A DNA stretch of 64,000 bases from NCBI GenBank assembly GCA_022829145.1, contig CM040741.1:51554180-51618179 (forward strand). Reading direction: 5' to 3'. Source of the stretch: Albula goreensis. Taxonomy: Eukaryota; Chordata; Actinopteri; Albuliformes; Albulidae. Each line of letters starts with the position of its first letter. Positions within the stretch are counted from its first letter, which is position 1. Below the pieces are notes generated by a model. The model saw only the letters and a list, made by a program, of their open reading frames with translations, ran no database searches and was not told the origin of the DNA. This document shows positions 22,980 through 36,900 of this stretch, one piece after another. The translations under genes were made by a program, and so were the position numbers.

Positions 22980-23047
22980 ATTACATTACATTCCCTAATT
23001 TGGCAGATGTGTTTGGAGAAAGAGACTTACCAGGCCAAGTGCAAATA
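22980..23047 (+). repeat. Degenerate copy of a common teleost interspersed repeat
   Basis: TTACATTACATT ... TTTGGCAGATG, then GGAGAAAGAGACTTAC and AAGTGCAAATAA. This resembles the widespread fish sequence that reads roughly TTACATTTAGCAGACGC, TTTTATCCAAAGCGACTTAC. I recognise it from general knowledge of fish genomes, and the copy is diverged. It is the best sequence hint that the source is a ray-finned fish. Confidence 0.5.
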
Positions 23048-23764
23048 ACAAAGGTAACTTCAAGCGCCATGGTAAAACAGAGAAGTCAGTTGTATGGGAG
23101 CTATTTAGCATAAAGCTAGAACTCAGCCACTATGTGAGGCGATGAGAAAACGACACTCGCTCCATTTGAGTTACTGCCTCACTAATCACACTTGGAGCAC
23201 TGTTACTGGAGTACTAAAAGCAAATGACTACTTAATAGACCACACAGTGCTACAGGAGAGAGCTTGCTCTAATGATATGGTTGTCTGTAGAGGTCTGGTG
23301 TGATATGTGGAGAAAATGATGCAGTGGTGACCCATGGAACCCTGCCTGAGATCAGCTTTTGTTTGCATTTGCTGATGTGTTTGTGTTTGGCATTTGTGCT
23401 GTTATAATTTTCAACACTGTTCCCTTGAAATAGTTTTGCAGTTTTTGTGACCCATGCAACTGCAATTTAAGCACTGACCGTTAGGTCTGTTTTGAACTCT
23501 GTTAGTTGCCCCATGTTGTGCTGGAAGCTGAAAGCTGAAAACACTAATTGTCAGACCTCTTTTGCAGCTGAAAGATACTACGAATTTGCTTTCAACTTAT
23601 TATGACTCATCTGTATAGCTGCCTTTGTAATTATGATTTAGATACTTCAAAGTTAAGGTCCTGTTAATTTTTCCACCCCCTGTAAGTATCTTGGTGGGGT
23701 TGAGAGAAATAGATGTACCATATAGGGCCCCTGCTGAAAAGCAAGTTTGGTAAGCAAACCCCCA

Positions 23765-23840
23765 GTGAAAAGCATGCTGGGTAAACATGCCCTCCTTCTG
23801 CTCCTGGAAATCATGTTCTTTCCTGTCCTCTGCATTACTA
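23765..23840 (+). repeat. Dispersed repeat, third partial copy
   Basis: GTGAAAAGCATGCTGGGTAAA is shared exactly with 16523-16543. It is followed by CTCCTGGAAATCATG and CTGTCCTCTGC, as in the copies at 16.5 and 17.2 kb. It lies about 6-7 kb from them, so the family is interspersed and not a simple local tandem. Confidence 0.6.
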
Positions 23841-25084
23841 CCAGACACCCAGATCCCCTTGGATGTGCTTATTGGTTCTACTCTGAGAGGTATTATGTCA
23901 CCCTCTGTCCAGCTCAGTTCAAAGTCTCTCTGTTTGAACACATTGACACGCTGTAGAGGATCTACAATTCACTTAGTCAGAGTACAGATCCTAGGCAGCT
24001 AAAAAATGATGCAGCTGGCCCTGCATAATGAGCAGGACCATGTACATTGGTTGGATCCAACTGGAAGCAGAAACAGAAGAGGGATAGAACCCAAAAATAC
24101 AAAGAAAGTTTCATGTGCTGTTAATGGCATTAAAGGCTTTTTTGTCTGTATGGACCGAGTAATCTGTGCTGTTTATCCATTATTAGGTCAATGCTCATGC
24201 TTTATTAGCAAAACCAACTGTTTCACCAATGTAAGTTTTATTATTTAGAAACACCTCCTGTACCCCCTTGGCATCTCAGAAATTAGTTCCGTGACAAATA
24301 GTGGCCAGTCTGTTTTTGTACATGGCCATCTTGGGACACCATGGGAGAACAGCATACTGGGATATTTATATCCACTGTGGGAGAAGGCCATGTACTCCGG
24401 GCTGTCAGAGACCTCATCACTCAATGATTGTTGCCATGGGTTACCAAACAAAAAAGCCAGTTGGGAGGAAAGAAAAGAGGGAAAGAGAGAAATGGAGAGT
24501 GACTATGATCTTTGACTGAGTCTTGTTCAATTACATGATAAATTCATAATTGTTTTCACCTATCAAATCCACCTACAAATAGTCAAAAACAGCTTTACAT
24601 TCAAATACAAATATAAATTCACAAATCCATGGACAGGGAGAACTACAGATACAGAGACAAACAGCCAGGAAAAAGGAGAGAAAAGTTCATTTTTACTTCT
24701 TCTGGATCTTGACCCATAAAGAGTGAAAAAAGGAAGTGTGTCTCAAAAGTGATGGTTACCGAGTTTATAGCAGGACAGGTCAGAGATCAACACTACTTTA
24801 CCCTTCCCGTTTCCTCTACCTCACACCTCACAACTTCTCCGTCTGTGGAGTGACCATACAGTAGCTGGAAAATTTAAACCCCAGCTGCAAAGCTCATGTT
24901 GGATACGACCTTTTTGAGATGAGGCACATTGCCTTTATCCAGGGCTGGTGTGGGTGTCTCTATGTTGGACTCCCATCCAATCGCACACAACACAGCCACT
25001 GAGATCACAGCTCTGTTCACGTCAGCATGTCCATGTGATTTACATATTTGTTTGATAAGACTGGGGTGTTTGGCATGCAGCTGG

Positions 25085-25330
25085 GATCAACCCAGAGAGG
25101 GCTCACCGCCCGCGGAGCATTCCAGAACCCTGTACAAGGCTGCGCGTGTCAGGAAACACTTTTATTAATTACGATTATCGGTGCGACTTTGTGGGTCACG
25201 TCATGGAGTTTACGAGATTCAGATATGTGTTTGGATACAGCAGCACTTAACAGCTGTAATTCTTTTGTGCTTGATTTGTTTTTGATCACGATGCTCAGCG
25301 CTGACTTCAAACAGTTTTGCAGCAAAGAGC
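25085..25330. promoter_or_regulatory. Candidate conserved non-coding enhancer
   Basis: Unique sequence with TTTTATTAATTACGATTATCGG (split here: TTTTATTAATTACG then ATTATCGG), GGGTCACGTCATGG (a CRE-like core), CAGCACTTAACAGCTGTAATT with a CAGCTG E-box, and TTTTTGATCACGATG. CpG sites are retained in an otherwise AT-rich intron. Motif density supports a regulatory guess. I have no conservation data. Confidence 0.25.
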
Positions 25331-26520
25331 AGCAGAATAAGAAATTCTGTTCTATGTGATTTGATTGGAATCAATGCTGAAATGGCTACGGACAGTGAGT
25401 GAAAAAAGTCTAAGCTAACACCCCTCAGTCATGCCCACCAGCACTTGAGCACTACACTTGATTTTCACACCCTTCTCATACAAAACTGAGGAGTTGAAAA
25501 CCTTTTACATTTTTTTCTTGCTTGAGCTTTCCTTCATGTGATCAGCAAATCAGTGCCAGGATAGTTTTTTAGTCAGAGAAATTAAAAAAGATGTGGATTT
25601 AATTATTTAATGATCCCATGCTTAATATGTGTGTGTCTTTTACTGCTTGACTTTGTCTTGATGCACACCCATACATGTGAATGTGTGTATGTTCATGTGT
25701 GATATAGAAGAGTCACTGAAGAGTCGGTTGGGAGAGAGAAAGCCAGAAAGAGAGAGACCTGACATTGTGCCCAGTGTTCCATCTCATCTCCTGTTCTAAT
25801 GTGTTACATAACCATTATGTATTTATGTTGAATCAGTTTATGGAAAGAGAGAATTTTAGAGCTGGCCTTTGTAATGAATGTTTTTTTAAACCGTTTTTTA
25901 CGGTTTAGCTGAGGTGTACATTGGTGCCGTTATTCAGAGCCCTGGCCTCAGCTGGGTCCATTTGCACCCCTGCCTGTCCATGCTCTGGCAGAGAGAGTGA
26001 GAGTGAGAGACGTGTTCTGACAGAGACATAGAGCAGAGAGGGAGGCAGAACAGAACAAACCAGAACACTTAATTTGGTGCAAAGCATTTACATCTGGTGC
26101 TTGGCATTATGAGGTTTTTTGTTCATTTTCAAGTCTGCAGATGAATGCAACAGGAGAAAGTTACAAAAATTGGATCAAATAAGTGTATTCTGATCATTTG
26201 CTATTATGAACTCCCCCTCAAAAATAAAACAAAAAATACTTCTTGCCAAATGCTGAGGGAGCATGCCAATTTCTCCAAGACAGAAAGGAAAGACTGTCGA
26301 ACTCTTCTGTGATTTTGAAATAGATTTCAATACAGATATGAATCATATTTTGTGACTTTCCCCCCATTTGTGGTATAATTGAAAGATTTGCAGCAGTGTG
26401 AAAAGGTTTGCTGATGTGGCATGCACCACCATTATTGAGAAATCATGACATCCTGGGCAGAACTGAGATACTATTATATGTTCAACATGCAGTCTTTAAA
26501 ATTTAAATAAAATGAATAAA

Positions 26521-26780
26521 ATTATCAGTATTGAATGTCTGTCATTCTACTTTATAGTGGCCAACTCAGTTTTGTAATAATATGACATTATTTTGATCAC
26601 CAGTTCATCTTAGATTCAACTGACATTATTGATCAGAAGATTATCTTATGAAAGTATGAGCCTTTAGTAATCATCAGTTCATTTTACAGTGATTAGCATG
26701 CATTTTGCATAGGGGAAATGTGTATGAATTTTTATAGCCTTAAAAGGGTAATTAATTAATGCTTGGCATGACTGGAAAAA
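26521..26780 (+). repeat. Duplicated 260-bp AT-rich segment, copy 1
   Basis: Begins ATTATCAGTATTGAATG and ends GCTTGGCATGACTGGAAAAA. It matches 28002-28265 with only scattered substitutions and small indels. It contains GCATGCATTTTGCATAGGGG and GGGTAATTAATTAATGC, motifs more like a regulatory element than a transposon. There is no ORF of note. This copy lacks the flanking direct repeat seen around copy 2, so I take it as the donor. Confidence 0.8.
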
Positions 26781-27992
26781 CTACCAGAGATTAATTTTGC
26801 CACATGGATAACCAAGGGGCCTTTGAGGTAAGAACAGGTGGAACACAAGAGCGAAGTTATCAGGTTTGCAGATTTGTGGGATTTGGACCAATCATTTCCC
26901 TGATTCAAGTGAGTTCCATGTCAACAGGGGCTTTCTACGCCAGTGACAAGAGCCTTTGCCTTGCGTTGCATTGTCCTGAATATCGATTGTGAACAGTAAG
27001 CACTGTCATAGCAAAGGTTTTGCTTGTTGTATTGGCTATTATTGCAGTGCTGCTCAATGTACAGGCCAGGAGGGCAAACACACCTTTCTAAAAATAGCCC
27101 CTGTATATCGAGTATCTTTTGCACAAGGGTTCAAAGAATGGCCAAAAAGGGCTACGTGTGTAAATATGGAGTCACCAGTGTTTGCCCAAGTCATCCAGCT
27201 CTGGATAAATATAGGCTTTGGAGCCCCTGCTCGAAGTTCAAGGCTGAATTTTTCTATGAGTCCAGTTGTACAAATGACTGTACTCAGGAAGCTGGTGGCT
27301 TAATGAGGACTGTTTTTTCCCCCTGATAAAGAGTGGCATCTGTTTGCATACGCCCATGTTTGTATTTTACCGGCGAGGAAGACCAGAGTGTTTTCTGGCA
27401 GAGACCAGCACACCACTTCAATCGAGAAAGGATGTAGGCTAAACTTTAGTGTATAGTGGTTCCTTTGACTGAACAAAGGGTCGAGAAGGTGAAAGACAAG
27501 TGTACAATGTTTCATCTGAACAGCTCTGGAAAAAGAAAACAAAAAAAATACAACGTGTTACTAATACATACAGGGCATCGGCTTCTGCTAAGCAAATAAA
27601 CAATGCAACAATATGCTTCCACTGGCACCATCTGCATATGCTTGAGGGCACCTTGCTCCCAGAGGTTGGCTACTTGGTGGGCGATGCTATTTAATACAGG
27701 AAGACAACATTTGGTAGATGTCTTGAAGGTAATATATGTGATTAATTAATTCGATATATTAATACATGTGCCTATGCAGTAAGTAATTTAAATGGGCATT
27801 TAGTAATTACATTGGTAAGGCCAAAAATAAAATGTTGTTTGTAACTGAATGAAACAAATCAGTCAAAGTAACTGTTTGCTAGCTTCAGCTAGTTGTAGAA
27901 TGCGATGTGTGAGCTACTTCTTGGTAGCATGTGTTTGCAAGCATCCTGAAGATAGTTTGCATAAACAGCAGGGTAGCACATCCTACTCACTG

Positions 27993-28273
27993 AAAAAACG
28001 CATTATCAGTATTGAATCATTGTCATTCTACTTTATAGTGGCCAATTCAGTTTTATAATAATATGACATTATTTTGATCAGCAGTTCATCTTAGAATCAA
28101 CTGACATTATTGATCAGAAGATTATCTTATGATAGTATGACCCTTTAGTAATCATCAGTTCATTTTACAGTGATCATTAGCATGCATTTTGCATAGGGGA
28201 AATTTGTATTAACTTTTATAGTCTTAAAAGGGTAATTAATTAATGCTTGGCATGACCGGAAAAAAAACGCATT
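27993..28273 (+). repeat. Duplicated segment, copy 2, flanked by 12-bp direct repeats
   Basis: The segment at 28002-28265 is a near copy of 26521-26780. AAAAAACGCATT occurs at 27993-28004 and again at 28262-28273, directly flanking it. Removing the insert plus one repeat leaves a plausible pre-insertion site (ACTGAAAAAACGCATTCATC). A flanking duplication is the signature of staggered-break insertion. The A-run and the shared ATT at the left junction blur the edges, so the exact duplication could be 9-12 bp. Confidence 0.7.
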
Positions 28274-30529
28274 CATCTTCCTCCAAAAACTATTTCCCAC
28301 GTGCCGTGATTTTTGTTTTTGCATAATTACAGATGTAACGTTGCTATTCATAAACATTCAGAGTGAATGATGGGAATGTTACTGTTTCAACTAATTCAGC
28401 ATGATTAAACTTATTCTAAGTCATGCGTCACCACTGTCTGCTCCCTTGTCCTGAGCATTTCTTTGGACAAAATGAGGAGGTAAGACTGCCTGGAGTGGTC
28501 GTTTAATGCAGTGTTACAGCAGTATTATCTAACTGGCCAGACGTATTCGGGAAAGCGGCCTCGTCCTGTTTGGGAAATATAAAGTGACTTCTCAAGTGGA
28601 AGTGGGAAGGGTCTTAGAGTGTTATATTGAGTAAACATTTCTCTCCCCCTCCCTCATCTCTTTCCATTGTGCGATTGGCACATACAGTATGGGGGATGGG
28701 GGGAAAGGTTTCTGCTGTGTCTGTTGTATTTCTTTCTTTTTCTCAGCCCTTTCACCCCTTTGTTTCTTTCAGTGTCTGGATATTCCTCTCTTTCTGTATC
28801 TCATTTTATAATTAGGAATAATTAAAACATTAAATGTGTAAAATATTTCATGGGGATCATTTTCTCACTCTGTTGGTTTTCTTTCTCCCCATCTCTCTCT
28901 CTCACTGTCAATTCCATTTAGCACATTCCTATCTCTGCCAAAAGTCATCACAGCTCTCCTGGACCCACTAAGTTGCCAAGTAAGACAGCCGGTGTTCAAA
29001 AGCCTGGCCAGAACACATAATTTAACCAATCCTTTAGAAACCAGGGAGTAAATATTGGGCAGTCTCAGATTCGAAGACCTTTAAAAGCTGTTTGAAATCC
29101 CTATCTGTGATCAGCTTTTACACATATTTCACCTGAGTGGCACCAAATCAGAGCTCATGAGCCAAGCAACCCTTTTGCTTTTGTTGAATCTGCTAACATA
29201 CGCCACCTCACACTAGATAATATTGGCAGGAATTTATCATTTTGTGGAGGGAAAATTATACAAATTATAGTTATAGAAAGTTATAATTATCCTGGTGGCA
29301 TCACTTACACATTGCCAGTGGTTGATATTATATTGTGCCATTTGTAAAACACTTTGGAATTGTGATGAAAGGAAATTTGTGAGAGTACCTCATTTTCATC
29401 ATGGAGGAATGTGAAGATGATTCAGGGCTGTGGTGCTTCATCAGACCTCTCCACCGTCACACTATTGACCGCCATCTAAAACTGATGTAGACATCCGACA
29501 ACAGACATAAATCCTATGCCCTATATTTATTTTCAACAGCGATGAGAAGGAGGAAAATCAAACACCAAACTGAGCTAAAGTGGGCCTTGGGGAGCTGAAT
29601 TTTGGTACAGGGTTGTTTCACAAGCCACACCCGGTTATTTCTGGGCTTTTGGGGCCTGCGGCGTCAGCTAAAAATATGGTGCACGTGCCAGCCGCACCAA
29701 CACTCAAGACACGCGGCAACAAGTGCATAGAGGGACTGTGGTTTGTGGCAAATTAAGACTGAGGTCTGGGAACTGTGTAATCACTCACACATGACTAGAA
29801 TGCCATCCTGTGTGTATGAATATGTATAAGTAAATAGACAGGCGGGAGAAACTTTTTTGAGAAAACCACTGCCGAAAATAACTGTTCTTTTGCGAAGATG
29901 CTTTTTGTGGCAAACAGGCAAAGGAACAGCTTTTTGTGTAGTTTCAGCTGGTGACTAGGCATGCCTTACAAAACCTGACTGTGGATGTGTGCAGGACACT
30001 TACTGAAGAAAGTTGCAGCACTCAACATTCACTTGTCTGCAAATGGCCTGGAATGTGTCACATTGGCTATCAATGCCACTGGTAGGAAATGCTAGGCTGT
30101 AACAATGTGGGTGTGTGATACTAAACTAGAACTATCTGAATGGTTAGAACCAGAATCTACTGTAAATGTACCACTGTCTAGACCACTGCACACCAAATGC
30201 TCATCCTGTCCATTCTGTGAATTCCTCTTATTTCTTTACAACCTTCAAAATGCCTCTTGTCATGGCTACATTTATTTTTCCTCCTTTAATTAACACAGAT
30301 CCCACATTGTACACCAAAAGGGATCATTAAGTTACATAACTGGTTGGTTTACACTACCTGGGTCTTTGCAAGAGGTGAATTTTTTGATGTGGAGAAGATT
30401 CAGGGAGGGCATACAGCAAATTTCCCACACAGGATTTGACTGCTCAGTGCTGTGGTCACTAATCGGTGCCTTAGAAAATGCCGCACACCAATGCCCATTG
30501 AAAACCCTAGGGTTTAGAGTCCGCCAGCA

Positions 30530-30690
30530 GTCGAGAAGAAAATCCTTAATCAGCGTCAGGTGTACATTACCCCACATTAAAATGAGCTGTACTTGGAATA
30601 ATGTGCAAGACCAGAAAATCTGAAGTGAGGGTAATCCTTCCTTAATTAATCCTGCTTGATTATGTGCATGCAAATATTCAAGAACTAGAA
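30530..30690. promoter_or_regulatory. Candidate enhancer with a consensus octamer
   Basis: Unique sequence with CTTAATTAATCCTGCTTGATTA and a perfect POU octamer ATGCAAAT at 30668-30675, preceded by CCACATTAAAATGAGC. The call rests on motif content only. Confidence 0.22.
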
Positions 30691-30833
30691 AAACGGTGTA
30701 AATTGTCCCTATATTTATAGGCCTCAGGTCTCTGTGAAAGCTTAATCACTTGAAATGTTCCTTTGCTGCTGCCATAAAAAGTACATGGTGTTCTGTGAAA
30801 GTTTGATGTTGATGATGTACAGAACAAGTCCTC

Positions 30834-30928
30834 TGTGTTAAATCAACTCTAATAGAGTACATTTGATTCCACATTTACACTTACATGAACTCTGTTAAAG
30901 TTAAATTAACAGTGAAAATCTTACTGTG
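30834..30928. repeat. Possible MITE-like palindromic fragment
   Basis: Contains TTAAATCAACTCTAATAGAGT, then AACTCTGTTAAAGTTAAATTAACAGTG in two pieces, including the stem CTGTTAA / TTAACAG around AGTTAAA. AACTCTGTTA also occurs at 46555-46565. The TTAA-rich, inside-palindromic texture resembles small non-autonomous elements frequent in fish. No terminal repeats or target duplication can be fixed. Confidence 0.3.
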
Positions 30929-33900
30929 GGTATTACAAAATGGTAGCCATTGTCATATCGGAATGAGGGAAATATGAAAGAGGGAAATATGTTGATACAT
31001 TAAATGTAAGTGGGGCAGATACAACACCTGTTGGGATGATTAATGCCTCATTCTCCTGCTCTTCCTGGTACTACGCTCATTGCCCTTCCTCTGGTCACCA
31101 TTCTGCCTGCTGCAGCTGACGTCTTCCAGTCAACGAGGACACAGACCAGTACCCCCCTCTCTTGCTCCCATAGCTGGTGAGCAGCATTCTGGGCAGTCAT
31201 ACTGGTTTGTTTTGACCCTGATTTTGTTTGAGAAGCCCGTTGCCACGGCAGCTGCACTGGTGAGCAACGCACAGTGGATCCTGGTAAGACGTTGCCACCC
31301 CTGACTCACGTGTTTATAAACATGCACTGTGCATGGATGGTGTTTGATGCATAAACTGTTGCCATGGTCCCACAAACAAAGGAAGGCCCTGAGAGGCAAT
31401 GGGAAAGGAAGGGAGAATGGGGGCTCTCAGTGCCTTAGTTTCACCTGGGTGTTCGTTCCGTGGCCTCTCTGCCCAGATTCAATGCATATCAGAGCATTTG
31501 TGCCCAGGGCAACATTTATGAAATATATATTTAATGTGTTCAAACCTTGAGGACGTATATGTGGAAGAAATGTAATATTTGGAAATAATTGGATGTGCTT
31601 CTCGTTGCTGAGAGGGGTGCAACTACATGTTCCTCAGCTGTAACACCAGCTCTCAATGCTGTGTTGGAGTCCATAATATGTAGCTGAATCCTGATCATGG
31701 CAACATTGACTGTAGCCAGAAATTCATTATAGCAGTGCACCACTGGCTATAGCATATATGTATGTGTGTGTGTGTTTGTACGTGTGCGTGTGTTGTGTGT
31801 GTCTGTAGTGTGTGTCGTTTTGGGTAGGGTAGGATCTGCTTTAGAGAACTGAGTCCTGGCTTTGGACCAAGGACACAGTGCACACTTACAGTACCCCTGT
31901 GGCTTGCTGTAAGAACATAAAAACCAGAACATCTTAGAAATCCATAAGTGAGAGTCACAGAGATAAAGCGGCATGTGTGAGAGGTTACCAGCAACCCCTC
32001 AGGGTGCTTATCTGGGTGGTGTTAGGATGACAATACAGCACTTTCAGGGGTCTGTCTTTCAGAACATGGGTCTATACCATTCATCAATGCTTTCATAAGG
32101 AGGGTTTGGAAAATAAATATGAACTTTTTAAAGAAGCATTTCTATCTTGACATTTTTTGTGAATCTGGCGGAAGTTGTGCGCCACATTTACCTTTATTGT
32201 GTTCACAGTGACTAAGAACGGGCTGTATAATGTATATCTAAAACTCTCTCACCCCAACAGTAAATATTTATTCCTGTTGTGAAATGCAAATGGTTGTAAC
32301 CTGCCTTCACTGGCCTTAAAAAACGTACTTGCTGTCTGTTATAGTCATTGACGTCTTTTACGTTGTCCCCTGCTGTTGCCATTTGACTGTTTACTTTAGG
32401 TGTTCATTGCCCGGCTTAGTTTGTTTTTTATGCTGCTGAATAATTTCCCAATCAGACTGTACTATTGTGGGGCCTGGATTCAATCAGCCTTTATCCTTGA
32501 CTTTGATTTACAAGTACAAGCAGGCTTGGCAACATCAGCAATGGCTAAAATGTGTTTTTTAGGAAGTTAGAAGCATTTGCCTTTATTTTTGAGTTATATT
32601 TAATATCATATGTTGATTATGTATAGATCCAAGTCAGGGACGTTTCAGTAACAAACTTTGATACTGATACTGACACTAACCCCTGTGATGTGTGCCGGTC
32701 TTAGAAATCTCATCGTGGGTGAGCTTGGGTTTGGGAGAGGAACCCAAGTGAGGATTTTTGGAAAGCTCACAATTCAGACAGCTTTATACTAGCCCTGCAA
32801 GCACCACTGTGACTTAGGTGGTGTTATACAATGAGAATGGCACCATTGAATTTGAATGTGGAAGGAACGGGATACTGCATCAGCTGCAGTGGGCAGGCCA
32901 GCTGAGGGTCTTATGATGGTGGAATAGGAGTAGTTTACTTCCTCTCTGTTCTGACCCTGTCTGACCCCATTTGACCCCAGAAATGTGACCTTCTTCATTT
33001 CAGATGTATCTCTGTGCGACAGTCAGAGTACTCACTATCCTCCATTGTGCCTCCTCTCAGATTGACTCCTGGTTGGCACACATTATCTCTGTTATTTTAC
33101 TTCTAACCTGTAAAAGACAAAATCCAGACAGTCTTAAAACCTGATTTTACTCAAAGAAATACAAATCAGTTGGAAGCAGAGAGTGGTGAAGTAGTTCATG
33201 GAAGTATTTGGAAAAGTAATGCCCCCTCTGCACAGTATCTTTATGAATAACATAGCTACATCACATGCATAATATATGCAGTGATGTATATCTTGGTAAA
33301 ACATTTTCAGAGGAAACAGAATCCATGTCATATGTATGGATAAAATTCTCATACTTTCACTGACATGTAAATTTCTTGACTTGGATCATTGTGCAGCACC
33401 ATTATCATTTATCACTTCACATCCAAGATGTGAAGCAGCTAAAAAGCATCAGCATAACTCAGGTGGGTTAAGTATTTAAATATTGTTCAGGTGTAACCAA
33501 CAATGGTCCTGAAGAGTTTCTGCAAATGACTTTCTTTGTAGCTCAGTTCTTGTTTGATTAATTAAAGAAATAGATCACACAGTTAACTGTCTTAACTGAC
33601 CTTGTCTGTTTTATTGGGTTTGAACTGATTACTGATCAGAAGGCGAAAACTAAAACTAGGAGTCTTTGCAGCTCCTTGTTTACCAGAGTTGGGAACCCCT
33701 GATCCTCTCAATTAACCATTTTATAACTTTGTTGAATTTTGTTTGTTTGTTTCCAAGGATTGATGTGCTTATTCTAAAGAACGGGAAATTTACGCTATGC
33801 GCCCGTTTGAAATTAAGTTCCCAGTAGCTATGAATAAAGAGTGCTGTGTCTAGAAAAAACAGGAGACACTCAAGGGTTAATAATACACAGACAGACGGAA

Positions 33901-36900
33901 GTGCTACTGTCTGAAAGCATTTCTCACTCTTCCTCAAAGGTCGAATGTCATCAACATTTACGGAAAGGCTTCAGTGCCTGAGAGCCCCAGTGTCGGAAAG
34001 TTTAACTTGATCATAGCAACTGACCACTTCCGAGAAGAAAACTGAGTTGATACACTTGGGTGGGGAAAGCGCCTGAGAGCCAATTAAAGTGCATTATTGT
34101 CAGGTGGTTTGGAATGTCATTGTTTAATCCAACAGAGACCGACATAGCATAGACGAGAGGAAATCTGGTTGCTCATGACCAGCGTGCCATATTGTTCAAA
34201 ACATCCTCCTAACACAGGAAGTCCTGGGACAGGCAGGAAGTAGCCATCTCCTGCATCGCATGTAATAACAGAGAGAAGGGAAGCTTTTGGACAGTGAGAT
34301 TAGAGCTCCACACAAAACCACAGCAACAAGGAAAAAAAATTGAAAACATGCTTCACAGGATAAGTAGTATGTTTCAGTACTGTGAGGCTCTGTGTTTGTT
34401 TCATGTTAGGGCAGAGTTTATTTTGAGAATAATGGCCACTGTCCTTAAGTGGTGGTCATTGAGTTTGTAGTTTTTAACCAAGCACATGTGGAAGGGGTTG
34501 GGTGTTTTAAGAGCAGGAGGTGAGTGGGAGTAGCATGCCTTCTATGGAAATGACCCCTATCTTTAATCCCATAATCTAACTGGTACAGCTGAATGATGTC
34601 CCATCAGCTGTTTACCCCAATCAGAGGGGTCAGAGACATGAAGTTACAGCAGTTAACAGCAAGATTTATTCATCAACATGTGTCTCAGGATTCACTCCAA
34701 GATCACTCTGTCTTTTTTATAACAGCTGCATTAATGAAGATAGATCCCTCTTAAACATATCATTAAGCTCCGGAGTTTCTCAGATTCATTCAACTCAAAT
34801 TGCTGAAGCCTTTGGATGAGGATTCAGATCCATAAACCCCTGATGAAATGTGCTGTGCCCTCACTGCAGCTCTGCACACAGCTTTCCCCACTCCTCTCCT
34901 CAGTTCTGTCTCTTGTTCTTTCTTTTCATGTAGCCCTCTAAAAATGTAATGGCTCTAAATCATTATAAAATAGCGAGAGAGCTGTGTGACTCCTTTCTTT
35001 TTCAAATATTAAGCTGATGTCTCTTCTAAATTTCCCACTTTTCCATTTGCTTTTAGTCATTTTCATGGGCCTGTCTTATCAGTGCCACACTCTCCACCTG
35101 TTTGGGAGAGTGCAGAACAGCACCATGGGTCTGCCATCCCTGTAGTCAGGAATCCACTGTCAGGATTCAATAACAGTCCATGAGGCTTGTCACTACTCTG
35201 AAACCCAACATTTTACCACCCCTGTCTGGGCATAGATAACATTTATTTTCAACTGATCTCTGCCTTCATCTGTGATATAAATTGCTGCTATCAGTAGCTG
35301 AGATCACATTCAAAGTTTAGCATTTACATGTAATTAGACCTTGAATTAACATAAATATATCCTTGAGAAAAGGATGTGTGTATTTTAAAATGACTGACCA
35401 GGAAAAGTTTCTTCAGGGTAATTCTACAGGGTTTACAATTTCTTTATTTCACAGGAGATACCTTTGTGCTTTTAAAGGCATTACTGTAACTGACACCCAA
35501 GATTATTGTGGAGACCCTTAACTGGAAACTGCTTCTTAAAATAAAATCAATGGCAGCCTCTATTAATCTCTCAAGCCAAGATTGTGGTTTAAAGGGGATG
35601 GTGGGGGTTTGCTGTTTCTCGGCAGGGTACATTGTTAACATGACACCCCAGGAGAGCCCCCGCATCCTCCAGTCTCAGACCAACTCAACCAAACCCCCCC
35701 ACAAAGCCCTGCTCTCAGCCGTCCCACAGCTGACACAATACAAGGAAAGGCCGTTAGAGAGGTTCACACAGTCCAAGCCCCAGCTGTAGGGAAAAGAATA
35801 GGAAGGCCGCATTGTGCTGTGAAGCCTGCCGTTTATTTAAGGTGTGGATGAAACCAGAGACCAAGAATAAAACAATGTAAAATACAGGAAATGGAGACAT
35901 CCGATTAAGGTCCTATGGCAGCTTTTATGGCCATGAACAGAAATGGCAGCTCCATCTGATTCTTTTTCACATTGTTTGTTTTGCTTAGTGGGCACCCTTT
36001 CCAGCCCTGGTACAATTTAAGCAACTTTGCGTTTTACCTGAATTGGCATCCATTTGTACAGTTTCATGTTGTCTAGAAACCTTTGTGAAGGCCACACCAG
36101 CGTTCTCCCCCACCCCTGGAAAATTTGAACCAATAGACATTTTGGTATGGTTTTGTTTCACCACCTGCTGCACAGCATTGCTCTGTCTCCAGCTGCGTTT
36201 GTGAGCTGGAGCAAGGTGTAGTAGTTGTTACTGAAGTGACCACACAATGGGGCCCTCTGCTTCTCCTGGACAATAGCTTGTTGCATGTTGCAATGGAGGA
36301 AAAGGTACCCCTCTATTTTACACCAGCAAGGCTGAGCCAATTGTCTCTTTTCAGAAGTGGTTAGCCATAGGTATTAATGTGGTGGGGGCTCTCAGCCTGG
36401 GACTATCAGCTGCACCATGAAAATGTGCTCTTACTATGTGCACTGCTCAGACAATCAAGGCATATTTTAATGGCCCCCCTAGAACTCTGAACTGAGTATT
36501 CGCGAGGGTCTGTAGTCATGGCTTGGCGTGGTTGTACCAACAGGAGAAGCCTCTTCCATTCTGTCTCATTTCATTCCTGGACAGCATGTGGTTAACTTTC
36601 ATTGCTTTTTTATATGAAGTACCTTCACTGAGCTTGTGTCTGGATTCATGCATGGCTGTATAAGTTTTTATGTGAACATAGGCTTGAGTATGTATGTATG
36701 CATGTGTTCCTGTGCATCTGTATGCATGTGTGTTTTTTTGTACATACATGTGTTTGTATCATTTTGTAAGTGTGTGAGAGTTTGTGTGCATACTCTTGAT
36801 AAGTCTGTCTGCCAGTCTGTCTTTGGTCCTTCCTATCCTCTCAGCCCTGAACCCTCTGACTGTTTGCCATGTGACTGTTGACCACAAGCAGATCCTCTGA

